A stretch of 64,000 nt of DNA from Persicaria tinctoria (GCA_037127255.1 JBANSL010000004.1:4278001-4342000), one strand, 5' to 3'. Shown: positions 1-11,753, numbered from the stretch's first letter. Translations and numbers: made by a program. Notes: generated by a model from the sequence alone, not told the origin.

Positions 1-33
1 GAAGATTAGAACTCGAAAGGGTTTAGGGTTTAG

Positions 34-680
34 GATCGATCAATGAGTACATAATATATTTTCCGATGTACGTCCCAACCACCCCGTTTCCGAGGTATGC
101 AGACATAAGTCGATTAACTCAAACCAGCACGACTATATTATCATCATCGAGGATTCTGTTGATTATTAGAGTCTAGCTTGAAATATTTTGTATACAGAAC
201 TATTTACAAACGTCAAAAATATGTTATTTCTCTGTAAATCTAATGAGAAGAAATAAACACAATGAATAAGTGTGAATATTGACTTAGATAAGTCGTCGAT
301 CGATTAATGAATACATAATATATTTTTCGATGTACATCCCAACCACCCTGTTTCCGATGTGCTGTAGATTTTGGATTCTCTATGCTGAAGTAAGTTTCAA
401 ATTGGATGTGTTGAGATGAGGACTATCCGATATTAGCTAGATGGAGCAATGTGAAGATTCTGAAAGACAAATACTTGAGGTATGCTATAGCCTGTGGCGA
501 ACAGAATTGGATGTGTTGAGATTGATTATCCGAGATTAGCTAGATGGAGCAATGCGAAGATTCCGAAAGAAAAAGATTTGAGGTCTGTTATAGCCTATGG
601 CGAAAAGTTCGTATTAATATGCTTACAACACTATTTAAAAACGTGAGCAACATGTTATTTATTTGTAAATGTAATAGAAC
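34..680. repeat. Internally duplicated flank (dispersed and tandem repeats)
   Basis: No gene is visible here. Three duplications can be read. A 63-base segment at 34-96 recurs, slightly diverged, at 298-360. A segment at about 195-250 recurs at about 622-680. A unit of about 104 bases at 401-504 is repeated in tandem at 505-607. This looks like decayed transposon or satellite-type sequence; the family is unknown. Confidence 0.6.
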
Positions 681-897
681 AATGTGAAAAAGTATCGATC
701 ATTCCGTTGATTAAAAAAAAAGATTTGAAGCTCGTTCTCAATCGCGCAATATTATGCACCATTAGTTGTGGACTAAACACTAACTGAAGAACATAAACCT
801 ACCCACCGAAATCAGCAAAAAATTAGAGACTGGACTAGCCTATAAAGAGCACATAAAACATCATCCCCTCAAACTTTTACCCTACACGAGGATATGA

Positions 898-1044
898 AGG
901 CAAGTTCTGGCCTCCCCTAAGCATCCGTACGTTGAATTGAAGAAGTTGCAGTTCGATCTCATGACTGTGAGGAGATTCATGGAAGGTGGCGGTGAGAATG
1001 GTGCAATTGTTGTGTTTGAGAGGAAGAATGAGGCTTTAGAGTAG
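898..1044 (+). pseudogene. Unrecognised coding-like fragment
   Basis: A short open stretch of 48 codons between stops, ending with TAG at 1042-1044, has protein-like composition (residues include PKHPYVELKKLQFDLMTV and an acidic end). It has no upstream ATG in frame and is followed directly by AT-rich repeat. It may be a captured or relic exon. I do not recognise the family, and chance is possible. Confidence 0.25.
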
Positions 1045-1065
1045 GAGAAGAGGTAGATTAAAAAA

Positions 1066-2560
1066 GATCTAACATGTTTAACTGAAAAAAATCATAAAAA
1101 ATAAAATAAAATATTTAATTTATAAAATTAAAAAATATATAAAATAATAAATAATAAATAGAATAAATTTATTTATTTACGGAAAAACAAATACAATTAT
1201 AATAAAGTAGAAAAAATATAACAAATAAGAATAAGAATAGTAAAAATAAAATAAAATAAATTTATTTGTGAATAAAAAACAAAAACCATATAAAACAATA
1301 AATAATAAATATAATAAATTAATTTATTTACAAAAAATTAAATTTATTAATTATAAATAATTTATTTATTTATTTATGTTTTATTATTTTTTACCAATTT
1401 ATTAATTATACATATGTTTAACTGAAAAAGATCATACAAAATAAAATAAATTTTTTAATTTATAAAATTAAAAGATATATAAAACAATAAATAATAAATA
1501 GAATAAATTTATTTATTTACATAAAAAAATACAATTATAATAAAGTAGAAAAAAATTATAACAAATAAACATAAGAATAAGAATAGAAAAAATTAAATAA
1601 AATAAATTTAATTATTACTAAAAAAGAAAAAACATATAAAACAATAAATAATAAATATAATAAATTTATTTATTTACAAAAAACATCAAAAATTATAAAA
1701 CAATAAAAATTCAATGTAATAAATAAATAAATAAATAATTTATTTATTTATTATTTTTTACCAATTTATTAAATATACATATATTTTTGTATATTAATTA
1801 ATTATATATATACATATTTATTAACTATTCATTTTTTTTACTATTTTTATTTATGTATTAATTATGTATATTTTTATTTACATAAATAACCAATAAAATT
1901 TAATTTAATTTTCATTATTTTTTTGTTATTACCTAACTTCAAGATTTAATTGATTTTTTAATTCATATATGATTATTTGTTTTATTATTTTTAATTGAGT
2001 TTTATATTAAAATAATCTTACTAAAGATTTTAAATTAATAAAATTTAATAATAATTCATTTATCAATGAATAAATTTAATTTATTTATCTATGTTTGTGA
2101 TTATATTATTTATATATACATATATATATATAGTAATTATATAAATAGATTTTTTATTCAATGTTTATTAAATATTTTTTTATTATTAATTATTCATTTA
2201 TTTATTTATATAAACAAATTATTTTTATTTTATGTATCTATATATAATTTTTATAATAAGTAATTATGAAATATATTATCTTTATTAATTATTCATTTAT
2301 TTTTATTGTTTTTATATATGTATTGATTATATATTTATATTTATATTTTTTTATTAATTTATTAAATAGTTATTTGTTTATTATATATTTTTATATATAT
2401 ATATCCATTATTTATTATACTATTTTTTCATTAATTCTTGATTTATTTATGTATATAATCAAATTATTTTTATTTTATTTACTTATTATGTATTTTTTTA
2501 TTTATTTTATATAACTAAATTATTTTATTTTATTTATTATTTACGTTTTAATTTTTTTTT
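1066..2560. repeat. AT-rich block with a ~345-bp tandem duplication
   Basis: Extremely AT-rich sequence. The segment starting near 1066 (tgtttaactgaaaaa) is repeated about 345 bases later from about 1411, with matching order of sub-motifs through about 1760. From 1770 to 2560 it is low-complexity A/T. The open frames at 2066-2514 are Ile/Tyr/Phe-rich products of base composition and are not genes. It lies upstream of the CACTA transposase and may be part of that element. Confidence 0.6.
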
Positions 2561-2624
2561 TTAAATCCTTCACTTCCCACGTGTGGCAACACGCGGAATT
2601 TATCCGCGCGCATGCCAATCTGTG

Positions 2625-2667
2625 CGCATCCTGGATGTGTACGCAGGTGCGGCACATCCAGGATGCG
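2625..2667. repeat. 15-bp perfect inverted repeat in a GC-rich island
   Basis: Bases 2625-2639 and 2653-2667 are perfect reverse complements (cgcatcctggatgtg), separated by 13 bases. The island (about 2570-2690) is sharply GC-richer than the flanks and also contains CACGTG at 2579-2584 and several CGCG runs. Subterminal repeats of CACTA elements look like this, but the assignment is inference. Confidence 0.55.
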
Positions 2668-2819
2668 TTTGCAGGTGCCCAACTCACCGCCCATATATTT
2701 AATTTATTATAATTTTTGGGGAGTTTTCGTTTATTAATCTATGTATTTAAGTGAAAATGTTATATTTATTGTATTTTTTGGAGATTTTTCGTATATTAGG
2801 TTATTTGTTTGTTTTGGAA

Positions 2820-3510
2820 TATACGATTGAGAATGGGATTGGGTTGAGATTGTGTTTTGTATTTTATTATATAAACTAGGTTGAGATTGAAATAGTGATT
2901 TTGGTTGAGATTATGATTGAAATGTTTAGTTATTGTAATTTTATGTTGTGAAATTTTGAATGAGATTGTCATTGAGATTGTTTATTTATTTATTTATTTT
3001 GTTTTATAAATTAGGTTGAGATTGGAATAGAGATTTTAATGAATATTTTCAATGTAATTGTGATGGAAATGTTTTTTGTTTGATTAATTGAGATTTTAAA
3101 TGAGATTGAAATGGAGATTGTGATTGAGATTTTGATGTTTTGGATTTTTTTATAAGTTGTTATATGGTTTAGAGAAATTATGATTGAGAATGTGATTGTG
3201 ATTGAAATGTTTATTTATTTATTGTAATTTTTTGTTGAGAGATTTTGAATGACATTTCCATTGAGATTGTTTATTTTTAAGTTGTCATATGTTTTTTTTT
3301 TTGTTGATTGAGATTTCAAATAAGATTGAAATGATGATTGTGATTGTGATTAGGTTGAGATTGACATTTTAAATGTAATTGATATTACGATTGTAATTAG
3401 GTTGTGATTGGAATAGAAATTAGGTTGAGATTGGAATGGAGATTGTAATTGACATTGGAATTTATAATTGATGATGTGATTTTGTTGGAGATTCTGAATA
3501 TGATTGTGAT
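2820..3510 (+). repeat. GAGATTG-type simple-sequence tract
   Basis: About 700 bases dominated by degenerate copies of gattgagattg and ggttgagattggaatag. It contains no coding signal. It ends just upstream of the transposase start, so it may be the leader or an intron of the CACTA element. Confidence 0.6.
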
Positions 3511-3535
3511 GATGATTGTTATATAAAACAGGAAG

Positions 3536-5126
3536 ATGGAGGTTCCGGATAAGAGTTGGATGTTACTTCCTCGTGGTCATCCAAAATACAGTGAGGGGAT
3601 CTTTTTGTTTTGTGCTTGGGCCTATAACAAAGCAAATGGGATGTCCCATGTTCATTGTCCATGTGGTCGTTGTCGCAACTCTCGTGGGGTTACGGTTCCG
3701 CATATGTTTAAGCACTTGAGCAAAAGAGGTATGTTGGCTAGCTACACGGTATGGGACAAACATGGGGAGCAACCGGTCGATCGAAGAACAGACCAGCTCA
3801 GAATGCAGATATTGGATTGAGGGGCTTCCACTTCTAACGAGGGCCCTGTGATGGAGATGTTGCATGATGCACTTCCGTATCATACTGGATACAATGCATA
3901 TGTAGGGGATAACCCTACCGTTGATGATGGAATGCCCACCTTCGAGGATGTCACTGATGATGATTACATGAAGTATTAGATGCTTTTAGTTGAAGCTCGA
4001 ACTCCGTTGTACCATGGCGCCGATATCATTGTTCTAGGTGCTGTTTTAGATGCAATGAAAGTGAAGATGAAGAATCGGTGGACAGATATCGGCATCCATG
4101 ACATGTGCAGACACATTAACCGTTTGCTCCTCCCCCGTGAACACAAGTACCCTTTAAGTGGGAAATCGATGAAGGAAATTTGTATGAATCTCGGGCTTGG
4201 CTATAAGAAAATCCATGCTTGTGAGTACAATTGTGTGCTTTTTTATAAGGAGTATGAGAATTACGATGTTTGTCCCATATGTGAGACCTCAAGATGGAAG
4301 CCAAGCCCGGATATATAGGAGAGGAAGAAGGATAGCCAGAAAGACACTTTGTTATTTCCCATTGACTCCTAGATTGAAGAGGTTGTACATGGAGCCTAAT
4401 ATTGCAAAAGCCATGCGTTGGCATGGTGAAAGGGTCACTTCAGATGAGTGGTTAAAGCATCCAGCAGATTGGGAGGCGTGGAAGGAATTTGATAGGATGT
4501 ATCCACATTTTTCGGATGACGTAAGGAACGTGCGGCTTGGGCTAGCAACTGACGGGTTCAACCCTTTTTCTACGTTGGGATTGAACCATAGTACATGGCC
4601 CGTCATTGTGATGCCATACAATTTGCCTCCCTCGATGTGCATGAAGAAGGAATTCAATATGTTGGCATTGTTGATTCCAGGGCCAAAGTCCCTAGGAAAG
4701 TGTCTGCGTGTGTTCCTAGAGTCGTTGATTGATGAGCTCCTACAGTTGTGGGCCACTGGAGTCTGTACTTTTGATCGATATTCAGGGTCCGCTTTCATGA
4801 TGAAAGCAGTTGTGATGTGCACCATTAGCGACTTTCCAGGGTTGGGCTTGTTGGCTGGTGCAGCTAAAAAGGGTTATAAAGCATGCCCTGTTTGTTTGGA
4901 CGAAACTGCTGCAACGCACGAACAAGGACGAATGGTGTACGACGGTCATCGTAGATGGCTTACACCGAACCACCATTGGAGGGCCGCACGTCAAGCATTC
5001 AATGGCAAGTCCGAGTACAGACAGAGACCTCCCAATTTGTCCGGAGAGGAAGTTCGTGATAGAATCGACCGGTACGAATCACACCTTCAATTTCATTCCA
5101 TATTAGATTCGAAGACATATGCCTAA
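3536..5126 (+). pseudogene. CACTA (En/Spm) transposase remnant, TNP2 type
   Basis: The first frame (ATG at 3536) encodes the N-terminal transposase-associated domain, with the motif CPCGRCRNSRG and the ending YTVWDKHGE. After stops at 3818-3820 and 3977-3979 it continues through CPICETSRWK to another stop near 4318. A second frame then covers the tnp2 family core: FPLTPRLKRLY, MRWHGERVTSDEWLKHPAD, NVRLGLATDGFNPF, PYNLPPSMCMK, LLIPGPKSLGK, KACPVCLDET, YDGHRRWL, ending at 5126. Known family members continue well beyond this point, so the 3' half is missing. Stops and at least one frameshift make it non-functional. No CACTA terminal repeats were identified, so the element borders are unknown. 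Confidence 0.9.
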
Positions 5127-5585
5127 TTCACTTATAGCATGAGCCTTAGTCGACTTCCTCTGCAACATACTTCAGTCATGGACCAAATTCAATAAGCACG
5201 ATTCAATGCATCAAATCACCAAGTGAACCCCATGACAGTAAAGACAAGTTTATTAGCTTTAATTCAAGTACTCATTTTGGGACAAAACATTTCTGACACC
5301 AAAGTTATAAGCAAAACATCTTGTCAAGTTCAAGCTGAAACATCTAAGCAGGCTACTAATTTGTTTAGAATTCTGAAAATGATTGGCTTGGAATCATATT
5401 CTCCCCTTTTAAGGTCACAAGTTAGGGTCATCTAAAGTTCTAATCCGAGTGGAATCACTTCATTTGGAGTTGTGCAGCTCGTGTTATGAATTAATCAAGT
5501 CAAGACGGGAAAACAGTTTTATGAGGAACATGAGGCTTAGTTAATCATTCATCATTCATATATCAAAATCGGCTATAATTCTACT
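5127..5585. other. Unassigned sequence after the transposase remnant
   Basis: No family was recognised. A 70-codon open frame at 5223-5435 has no known motif and no supporting splice or context signal. The stretch may be the rest of the CACTA element or unrelated intergenic DNA. Confidence 0.3.
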
Positions 5586-5587
5586 AA

Positions 5588-5804
5588 CTCCGTCTCAAAA
5601 TATTTGTAGTTTTACTTTTTGGCATGTTTTTTAAGAAGCGAAAAACTCTATAAAATATTTTTTTTAATAATTTCATACTTAATACAATTATCTATGAAAT
5701 TATCTAAAAAAAATTATTTAAAAAATTAATATTTTATAGAGTTTTTTCGCTCATTAAAATATGTGCCAAAAAGTAAAACTATAAATATTTTGAGACGGAG
5801 GGAG
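5588..5804. mobile_element. Stowaway-type MITE
   Basis: Terminal inverted repeats start ctccgtctcaaaatatttgt on the left and end in acggagggag on the right, next to TA (5805-5806). The arms pair over roughly 100 bases. The CTCCCTCCGT terminus with TA target is the mark of Tc1/mariner-derived Stowaway MITEs. The left terminus has lost a few bases (actccgtc rather than tactccctccgtc). Confidence 0.85.
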
Positions 5805-6002
5805 TATCAATTTTATTTTAACAAGAGGTGATTAACTCAGTTGGTGAACTATTCCAAGTGGAATCACGCGAATATGTTGTCTCAAACTAAAGATCTAACC
5901 AAAATGGGTCAACTGCGCAGATTTACAGTTCTCCGAAATTTCAAGTAGACATGAGTTTAACTCATGTTCTTCACAAATCACACAACAAGCAACTCAAAAC
6001 TG

Positions 6003-6230
6003 TGTAGGAGTTCAAGCTCCAACCAACACAACCATGGCGATCATGAGAGAGAGAGAGAGAGAGAGAGCTTTCATTTCTTGATTAATGAATGAATGAGCAC
6101 TGATTACATTGAAGCTATTTATACACATAGCTGAGAGTTTTTTATTCGGTTTCTAACTACCTCAATTGAGGATTTACAAAAGCATGAGCTGAAGCTCAAT
6201 GTGATTGGGTTAGCTCGGTTAACTCCAACA
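6003..6230 (-). repeat. 3' LTR of the truncated copia element
   Basis: On the minus strand the LTR runs from TGTTGGAGTT to AACTCCTACA, a 10-base terminal inverted repeat with one mismatch. It contains a (GA)n run at about 6047-6067. A near copy of the tract-LTR junction (GAGGAGGGATGTTGGG, minus strand) lies about 60 bases upstream at 6283-6298, so the true start could be there instead. Confidence 0.7.
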
Positions 6231-6295
6231 TCCCTCTTCAAGAAAGAGACGACGAAGTTGGCTAAAGCTTGGATCAACTAACCCAACATCCCTCC

Positions 6296-9200
6296 TCACC
6301 CTGGAGAGGGGGAAATCAACTGAAGTTGTGGTACTAACTGATGATGGCGTGGACCATACAATGACTTAGTGAAAATGTCTGCTAACTGAGTTGTAGTAGG
6401 AACATATGACAAACTGATCAAACCTGCTTGCAGCTTATGACGAACGAGGTGACAATCTAGATCGATGTGCTTAGTTCTCTCGTGAAATACTGGATTGCGA
6501 GCAATGTGGATTGCTGCCTGGTTGTCGCATTTTACTGGAATTGGAGTAATGTCCTCAACACCCAATTCATGAAGCAAACGAGAGAGCCAAGCAAGCTCCG
6601 TGGTGATGCGGCGAAGGGACCTGTACTTTGCCTCTACTGAAGAAAGAGAGACGATGGTCTGTTTCTTTTACTTCCATGACAAGGGAAAACCTCCAAAACT
6701 AATGAAATACCCACACACATAACGTCTAGTGTGAGGGCAAGATGCCCAGTCAGCATCACAAAAACCCAACATTTTTGTGTCCGATGAGGAATTAAGAAAC
6801 AATCCCAGATTAGGATTCCCTTTCAGGTAACGTAAGGTGTGCATTGCAACCTTCAAATGATCCTCTGTAGGACTTTGCATGAACTGGCTAAGGAACTTCA
6901 CCAAAGTCAGGCCTAATGTTGACAAGAAAATTCAACTTTCCAACAAGTTTCCTATACACAGAGGCATCAGGGAGTGGACGAGCTTTTGACTCATGGAGCT
7001 TCAATCCTACCTCAAGTGGTGTGGACATTGGAGACAAATGACAACAACTGAATTCTTCCAACATCTCCATAAGAAACTTTTTCTGACTTAGAACAAATCC
7101 ATTGGAAACCTTGACAAATTCAATCCCAAGAAAATAATGAATGTTGCCAAAGTATTTGATCTTATATTGATCATCCAGTACCTTCTTGATCCAAGCCACC
7201 TCAGCAGTGTCACTCCCAGTTAGTAAAATATCATCAACATATAGGGCTAAAAACACAACCAGATCACCCGATCTCTTGGAGAATAGGGAGTAGTCATTCT
7301 GAGAGAAGGTAAAAACTTGAGAAAGAAATTGGGACAGCTTACCATACCATTGTCGCGAAGCTTGCTTCAAACCATATAGAGATTTGTTCAGCTTACAGAC
7401 CAAGGAAGGATCAGAAAGATGAAGACCAAGAGGGGCCTGCATATACACATCTTCATGTAGCTCACCATGAAGGAAAGCATTATTAACATCAAGATGCTCA
7501 ATTGACCAATTTCTCTTCAAAGTTATTGAAACAAGAGCCCTTACAGTTGTCATCTTCACAACTGGGGAAAAAGTCTATGTGTAATCGATTCCTGCCTTTT
7601 GAGTGAAACCTCTGATCACTAGCCGAGCCTTATCAATAGTACCATCTACCTTCAATTTTAGTTTAAAAACTCATTTGCAACTAATTGGTTTCTTGCCAGG
7701 GGGCAAAGGAACTAGATCACATATCCTATTGAGCTCAAGAGCAGCAAATTCTTTATCCATTGCTTCTTGCCAAGCTGGATGCTTAACTGCATCATGATAA
7801 GAAGTAGGTTCTTGTGCAACAAGTAGATTAGCAAAGAATTGATGATCTAACAAGGATATAGAATTGGCACAGATAAGGGTAGTAAAAGGACAAGAGGAAG
7901 TAATGGTGTTGGAACAAAAACCATGACTAGAACATTGCCACATACATAGTCTCTGAGATGAGGTAGGGCATGATATGGCCTAGTGGACCTGCGAGTGGGG
8001 ACAAGTTGAGGCTCAGGAACTGGGTCAAAGGAGTCAGGTGGTGCAGAAGAGGCATCAAAATGGTCCTGCTAGCTAGTAGTGTTAGGAGGTTCAGGGATAG
8101 GAAAAGGTAAAGTGGGCTCAGCAGAAGAATCAAGTAAAGGAAATATGTGTTCATAGAAAATGACATCTCGAGAAACAACAATCTGTGTGGTAGCAATGTT
8201 TAGCAGCTTGTATGTTTTCTTTCCAAAAGGAAATCCCAAAAATAGGCAAGCCTGTGCTCGGGGCTGAAATTTGTCCCTATCTTTGTGAAGATTGGATGCA
8301 TAGCATAAGCAACCAAAGGGTTTCAGGTGATCATAGGTGGGGGGTTTCTGAAATAAAGCCTCAAAGGGAGGGGAACCCTGCAAGTGCAACACTCTGGAAG
8401 GAGATCGGTTAATCAAATATGTGGCCATGAAAACACACTCACCCCAATATTTCAAAGGTAAATTTGATTGGAATAGCAAAGCTCCGGAGGTTTCTAAAAG
8501 ATTTTTTTTGTTTTCTCTCAACCACCCCATTTTGTTGTGGTGTGTAAGGATAGCTTATTTGGGGAAGAATGCAATGAGAGGCAAAGAAATCAATGGCCTC
8601 ATGACAACTCTCAAGCTCAAAATCATTGCCGGTTCTAAAGACTTTAAGAGTGCAACAAAACTGGGTTTGAACCATCTTCACAAAGGCTTTCATGATGGGG
8701 AATGCATTGCTTTTCACACTCAGCAAATGTGTCCAAGTACAACGTGTGAAATCATCAACTATTGTGATGAAATACTTGTAACTCTCATGAGTTGGGGTAT
8801 GGTAAGGTCCCCACAAGTCAACATGAACTAGATCAAAGGTAAATTTGGTAGATATATGACTTGAAGGAAATGGCAATCTGTGTTGTCTGGCCCTTTGGCA
8901 AATGTCACAAGGACTGGTGGTCCTTTTACAAGTAGAGATCGAAGGATCAATAACAGATACAAGTTTACTGAGTTTTTCAAAAGGCATGTGGCCTAGTTTT
9001 ACATGTTAAAGAGAAAAAGGATCAAGCAAACAAGCAAAAGTTTTGCCAGTGGCCTCTTCAAAGAAGGGCCCTACAAGGTACAAATCGTGGGTGAGAACTC
9101 AGCAGTACAATGCAGTTGACTTATGATTCTACTGACAGACATCAATTTGAATTTGAAATCTGCAACAAACAACACATTGTAGATGATCAAATTTGGCAAT

Positions 9201-9403
9201 ATTTTCACAAAACCGTGGGAAGAAACTGTGATGCAGGAAGCATTGGGTAAGGTAACTTTGTGGATGGAAGGTAAAGGCTCAAGGGTAGAGAAAAGGTCTT
9301 TTGTGGAGTACATGTGATCGGTTGCACCAGAGTCTATAATCCAAGTTAAACCATCAATATGTGAATCACATGTAGCATTCAAGCCATACTTAAAAAAAAA
9401 CAA
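6296..9403 (-). pseudogene. Copia polyprotein (protease-integrase-RT-RNase H), decayed
   Basis: Minus-strand segments read as follows. 9403-9071: aspartic protease with WIIDSGATDHM. 8987-8439: CHCC-like zinc-binding part (CDICQRARQHRLPF), then the integrase core with DLWGPY and SYPYTPQQNGVVER. 8530-8069: integrase C-terminal part (FGCLCYAS, CLFLGFPFG). 7943-7671 and 7559-6888: reverse transcriptase with LDVNNAFLHGEL, KSLYGLKQASRQWY and LYVDDILLTG (YVDD active site). 6925-6668: CDADWASC. 6577-6296: RNase H end with DIFTKSL. The segments lie in different frames and are separated by several stops and indels, so no full product can be made. A degraded gag zinc knuckle (CTHCKKTDHK) lies near 9690. 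Confidence 0.9.
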
Positions 9404-9739
9404 GATATAACGAATGACTCAATACATGTCATTGTGTAACCCGCAACAGGATTGAGATGAGACTCTATGTGATGTTCTTGGTTAAGCAAGAGACATAGAT
9501 GAGTACATTGCTCTGTATAGTGAAGCCAGGGATTGGAGATGTACAATCACTGCTACCTGATGTACCACTACTAGAAGCACTTTCTGCAATCTTCCCTCAT
9601 GTCTTCTTGGAGCCTGAGGAACCTGATGTACCACTACCAGATGGATAGCTGATGAGTTTCTACCAAAAATCCACCTTATGATCGGTCTTCTTGCAATGAG
9701 TGCAAACGTAAGCTGGTCTCTTGGTAGGAATTGAGGACT

Positions 9740-10563
9740 CTTTTCACATTGTAGTTTTTCGCCTAAGAAAGAGCCTTCAAACTCTCTTGAGGGTTTTTGT
9801 TATTTGAGCCCAGAATCACAACCTGTAGTGAGACATAATGCCAAATTCAAAATAAGAAGAATGTAGATGAAAAGTTGATCAAAGTAACAATGATTGAAGC
9901 ACCCAAATTAATTAAAGCAAATAAAATGATACCAACATGCACTGAGAGCCCAAACAGGATTTCAAGTAAAGATTGGAGATGAAAATTAAATCACGAAGAG
10001 GGTGAAATAACATAAAAGTAGTCTATTTCAGTATCTTTAATGCTCTATACTCACATGTATAGTACAAATATTGTTCTAATTTCAGGCACTATGCATTACA
10101 TATGGGAGGGGCAGAGAGCTTCATTCAATTAAACAATTTAAACATAAAAGGAAATCACTTGAGCAACATTCAATATTTAAGCATCTACTTCACCCATATA
10201 TTTGTATGGAAAGCTTATGTAGCTACAAAAATGGGGAAACAAAGAACAAACCTTGAAAAGCAGAGTTATGAGTTTAACCAATATACACGAAATTTACATC
10301 AATATCTAGTGATGGTAGATATAGGCCAGTCCCAAAAGACCCAAAAACCTCTGCCTGCAAAGTGATCAAACAATATTAGCACTTCCCCACATAGAAGTAA
10401 CAATCAGAGAAGGGGGGAAATTGAGGGTGAACAATTTGAGCGCAACATACCCTGCAATTAGGCCATATATACTTGATAACATCAAAGACAAAATCTATGG
10501 CTGAATTTCGCAAGGATTCTTCCTCTGAAGTGGGAGAGAGAAAATCACAAAAATCAAGTATCT
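9740..10563 (-). pseudogene. TRF4/5-like non-canonical poly(A) polymerase, three-exon fragment
   Basis: Three minus-strand exons with GT/AG borders encode the start of the nucleotidyltransferase domain. Exon 10563-10451 gives ILDFCDFLSPTSEEESL and IKYIWPNC. Exon 10354-10298 gives AEVFGSFGTGLYLPSLDID, containing the catalytic G-S and D-x-D motifs of DNA polymerase beta-type transferases. Exon 9822 onward gives VVILGSNNKNPQESLKALS and then meets TAG at 9763-9765. The family (TRF4/5, PAPD5/7 in animals) adenylates nuclear RNAs for exosome decay. The rest of the domain is absent: coding similarity ends and copia sequence starts at about 9745. A 24-base segment is duplicated at about 10588 and 10621 in the upstream intron. 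This is a gene fragment, not a working gene. Confidence 0.75.
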
Positions 10564-10753
10564 CTGCAAAACCGCATTGATGACCAAGTCAGTAAAGTAA
10601 ACGAACAACATCAACATCAAGTCAGTAAAGTAAACGAACAACATTAAAGACAGAATCTAGGATTTTTTTTTCATCAAACCAACCCCTCTTTGTTATCTAA
10701 GAAGCCAACAATATTTGACAAACAATTAGATCGAATCAACATAGCAGCATTTC

Positions 10754-11035
10754 CTAAAAACCCCTAAAAATTGTGTTCCACAAAACAATATCCCTTTCAG
10801 GCATATTGTCGAACACCTTGCGGGCAAACCCAACTTTGGAGAAATTTAGATGCATATCAATAGCCACAGACCCAACAAATACATTGACATCAAATCCATC
10901 AACAATCACATGTGAATGAAGCATCATACTAATCTTCTTGCACCAATCTGCCCCAAAAGCAGAGACCGCAAAAGCGTAGGTGAAATAAACTTGTTGAGGA
11001 AATTCTAAATGAAAACTCAAATGGAACCAAACCAA
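10754..11035 (-). pseudogene. PPR protein fragment
   Basis: The minus-strand frame contains a recognisable pentatricopeptide run: LHSHVIVDGFDVNVFVGS, then FARKVFDNMPERDIVLWNT, and stops after RGF at 10754. PPR proteins of this PLS type bind organellar RNA. Only one or two repeats remain, without the usual array or C-terminal E domain. It lies in the same orientation as, and directly upstream of, the poly(A) polymerase fragment, which suggests a chimeric assembly of gene pieces. Confidence 0.7.
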
Positions 11036-11749
11036 ACCCTAAATGTCCCAAAAATGCTTTAGCTTGAATTCGAAATCCTTAATTTCAACCAAATCAAACC
11101 CTAATTTTCGCAAAATACTTGATTGAAATCAAAATCCCCAATAACAACCAACAAACCCTAATTAAAAATATCAAAACAAATTCAATTACATACTTAGCGA
11201 TGTAGTTCCATCAGTGTCGCCTCCGAGTCATGAATAGGTGCAGATGTTACTTTGAATCCTCTAGCCATCGTCTAGGGCATCTCTCGCAACCTTGGTCGGT
11301 TCTCTCACCCTACGCCGACATCAGGCTACAACAAATAAAGAAGGGGATAAGAAAATGCAAAATCCATGAAATCAAAACTTTGCCTACAGAGGAGATTAAC
11401 GACGATAGAAGAGGTCGATATTACCCGTTGGTGAAGATTTCCGGTGAGGCTCCAACTGGGCGAGAGATGGCGGCGCATGGCATGGGAGATTTGTTGGAAT
11501 CATTGATGGTGGAGCAACGCTCTTTGGTCGGTTCTTCATCCTCTCTGGAAAAGGTAGAATGGAGAACGTGAGTAATGGATAGGAAATTGATTGGTATTGG
11601 GAGCAATTGAATCTTGGAGAGATCGTGTCCATAAACTGAGTGTCGGCACTCAGAGAGGAGAGAGGGCAAACGGTTGAAGAGAGAACGTGGGGGTGGGTGA
11701 GATACTGAAAACTGTTTTTTAACTTTGCCCAGAGAAGGACAAGTGACGC
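11036..11749. other. Unassigned, possible 5' exon material
   Basis: Open frames occur on both strands (plus 11230-11571; minus 11632-11396) but none shows a motif I recognise. The minus strand has the look of a leader: cagggtttg-like and aaccctaa motifs at 11030-11160 and a purine-poor start near 11640. It could be the first exon of the gene fragments to its left. Evidence is weak. Confidence 0.25.
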
Positions 11750-11753
11750 AAAA

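Larger units (their letters stand above)
6003..9745 (-). mobile_element. 5'-truncated Ty1/copia retrotransposon
   Basis: The polyprotein reads on the minus strand in the order protease, integrase, reverse transcriptase, RNase H (copia order). It is followed by a purine-rich tract (minus-strand GAAGAGGGA, 6231-6239) and one LTR at 6003-6230. No second LTR is found on the right: sequence similarity ends in the gag zinc-knuckle region near 9690-9745, where host-like exon sequence begins. The element therefore lacks its 5' LTR and most of gag. Whether this reflects an incomplete insertion or a later deletion cannot be decided by eye. Confidence 0.85.

Noticed and set aside
2066..2514. Two ATG-led ORFs of 65 and 82 codons
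   Set aside because: Composed almost only of Ile, Tyr, Phe, Leu and Asn from A/T simple sequence; no motif or context.
5828..5945. Possible tRNA-derived SINE (taactcagttgg box A-like)
   Set aside because: No convincing box B, tail or target duplication.
6047..6067. (GA)n microsatellite as a regulatory GAGA element
   Set aside because: It lies inside the copia LTR; no independent sign of regulatory function for a host gene.
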